Assembly (NCBI GenBank): GCA_028709565.1
Contig: JAQVWU010000222.1
Coordinates: 1 to 5,561 of the forward strand
DNA length: 5,561 bases
From: Eubacteriales bacterium
Lineage (GTDB): Bacteria > Bacillota > Clostridia > Oscillospirales > CAG-272
Direction: 5' to 3'
The notes below the pieces were generated by a model, which was not told the DNA's origin, did not search any database, and saw only the letters and a program-made list of their open reading frames with translations. How positions within the stretch are numbered: position 1 is the first letter of the stretch; every line of letters starts with the position of its first letter. Shown here piece by piece: positions 4,966-5,561 of the stretch. The translations under genes and the position numbers were made by a program.

Positions 4966-5561
4966 TTAAATACCGGGCGCGTTGTATGTAAAATCAATGC
5001 TCATCTCTTTGATGAACGCGGTTATTTTGTCGGGTGTGGGGATGGATGCCGAAGCGCCGGCGCCGGACAGGGTGAGCGATTCCACTATGTTTGCGAATTT
5101 GCACGCGTGGTGTATGCTGCCGTATTGCATAAAATCGTAAACCAATGACGCGGCAAAGGTATCGGCGGCGGTTGCCGGATCGATGATTTCCGCCTCGCAC
5201 GGGGGGACATGCAGCTTATAAAAGGTGTTGTCATAGGCCAGCGTGACCCCGTTTTTTAATTTAATCACATAATAGTCCGCGCTTACCCGGTTGGCAAGGG
5301 CCATACATATCTGAATATACGCGGCGGGTGTGACATCCATACAGCCGGTATAGTCGTATATACCCTTCTGGGAGGTAATGAGAATCTTAACCTTTCCCAG
5401 TGATTCCAGGGGGAAATCGGGGTCCGAATGGCCGGCATCCACAAAAACCGGGATATTCTTATCATGGGCTATGCGCGCGGCGGTGACGGCGGCCTGTGCC
5501 GGTATGCCCACATGAAAATACAGGGCGTCGGGTAGGCAGGTCATGGCGTATTCGGTATCGT
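4966..5561 (-). CDS. PfkB-family carbohydrate/nucleoside kinase, C-terminal part (5' end outside window)
   Basis: The frame is open to the window edge (codons for D-T-E-Y-A precede the internal methionine at 5544), so this is the C-terminal two thirds or so of a longer protein; PfkB kinases are usually about 300 residues. They transfer phosphate from ATP to a sugar, nucleoside or related alcohol in the cytoplasm. Counting from the methionine at 5544, IPVFVDAGHSD (31-41) is the typical strand after the substrate domain, KVKILITSQKGIYDYTG (51-67) the next strand-helix, and YYVIKLKNGVTL (91-102) stands where the family has VVKLGxxG. The catalytic signature, normally D-x-x-GAGD-x-F, reads DPATAADTFAAS (122-133): the catalytic-type D128 is kept but both glycines of the anion hole are T and A. 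GC content is higher than in the neighbouring genes. Substrate cannot be assigned. Confidence 0.85.
   Translation of the reverse strand, partial: DTEYAMTCLPDALYFHVGIPAQAAVTAARIAHDKNIPVFVDAGHSDPDFPLESLGKVKILITSQKGIYDYTGCMDVTPAAYIQICMALANRVSADYYVIKLKNGVTLAYDNTFYKLHVPPCEAEIIDPATAADTFAASLVYDFMQYGSIHHACKFANIVESLTLSGAGASASIPTPDKITAFIKEMSIDFTYNAPGI

Overview
The window is about 5.5 kb of low-to-moderate GC DNA. It looks like an accessory region of an anaerobic Firmicute, most likely a clostridial gut or digester lineage. This rests on AGGAG/AAAGG-type ribosome sites, AT-rich intergenic DNA and the style of the SMI1/KNR4-like and methyltransferase genes. No rRNA, tRNA or CRISPR array is visible, so the taxonomic call is an inference from gene style only.

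Layout: (1) 1-~1238, an ISAs1-family insertion sequence with an intact DDE transposase on the minus strand, preceded by a strong promoter and an 11-bp hairpin around its ribosome site and start codon. (2) 1239-1469, AT-rich intergenic DNA with a sigma-70-type promoter pointing right. (3) 1470-2132, the most unusual gene: a 220-residue protein whose first ~90 residues resemble the start of the CorA cytoplasmic domain and whose remaining ~125 residues resemble the C-terminal half of FtsZ, including the NxDxxD T7 (synergy) loop. It lacks the FtsZ GTP-binding domain and C-terminal tail and the CorA membrane segments. (4) 2133-2493, a 361-bp gap with a hairpin and no convincing gene. (5) 2494-4889, three rightward genes: a SMI1/KNR4 (SUKH) immunity-type protein, a small unrecognised protein that may also be immunity-like, and a class I SAM-dependent methyltransferase with an altered glycine-rich loop. 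(6) 4912-4941, a 14-bp-stem hairpin between converging genes. (7) 4966-5561, the C-terminal part of a PfkB-family sugar/nucleoside kinase on the minus strand, running off the window, with its GAGD motif replaced.

How they may work together: no toxin gene is visible, so the two immunity-type genes look like orphan or resistance-type immunity genes, a common cargo of variable islands. The CorA-N/FtsZ-C protein has its own promoter and looks like a separate unit. The retained T7 loop without a GTP-binding face suggests, as inference, a protein that docks on FtsZ and caps or hydrolyses filament ends, possibly linked to an ion- or membrane-related partner through the CorA-like part. No function is shown by sequence alone.
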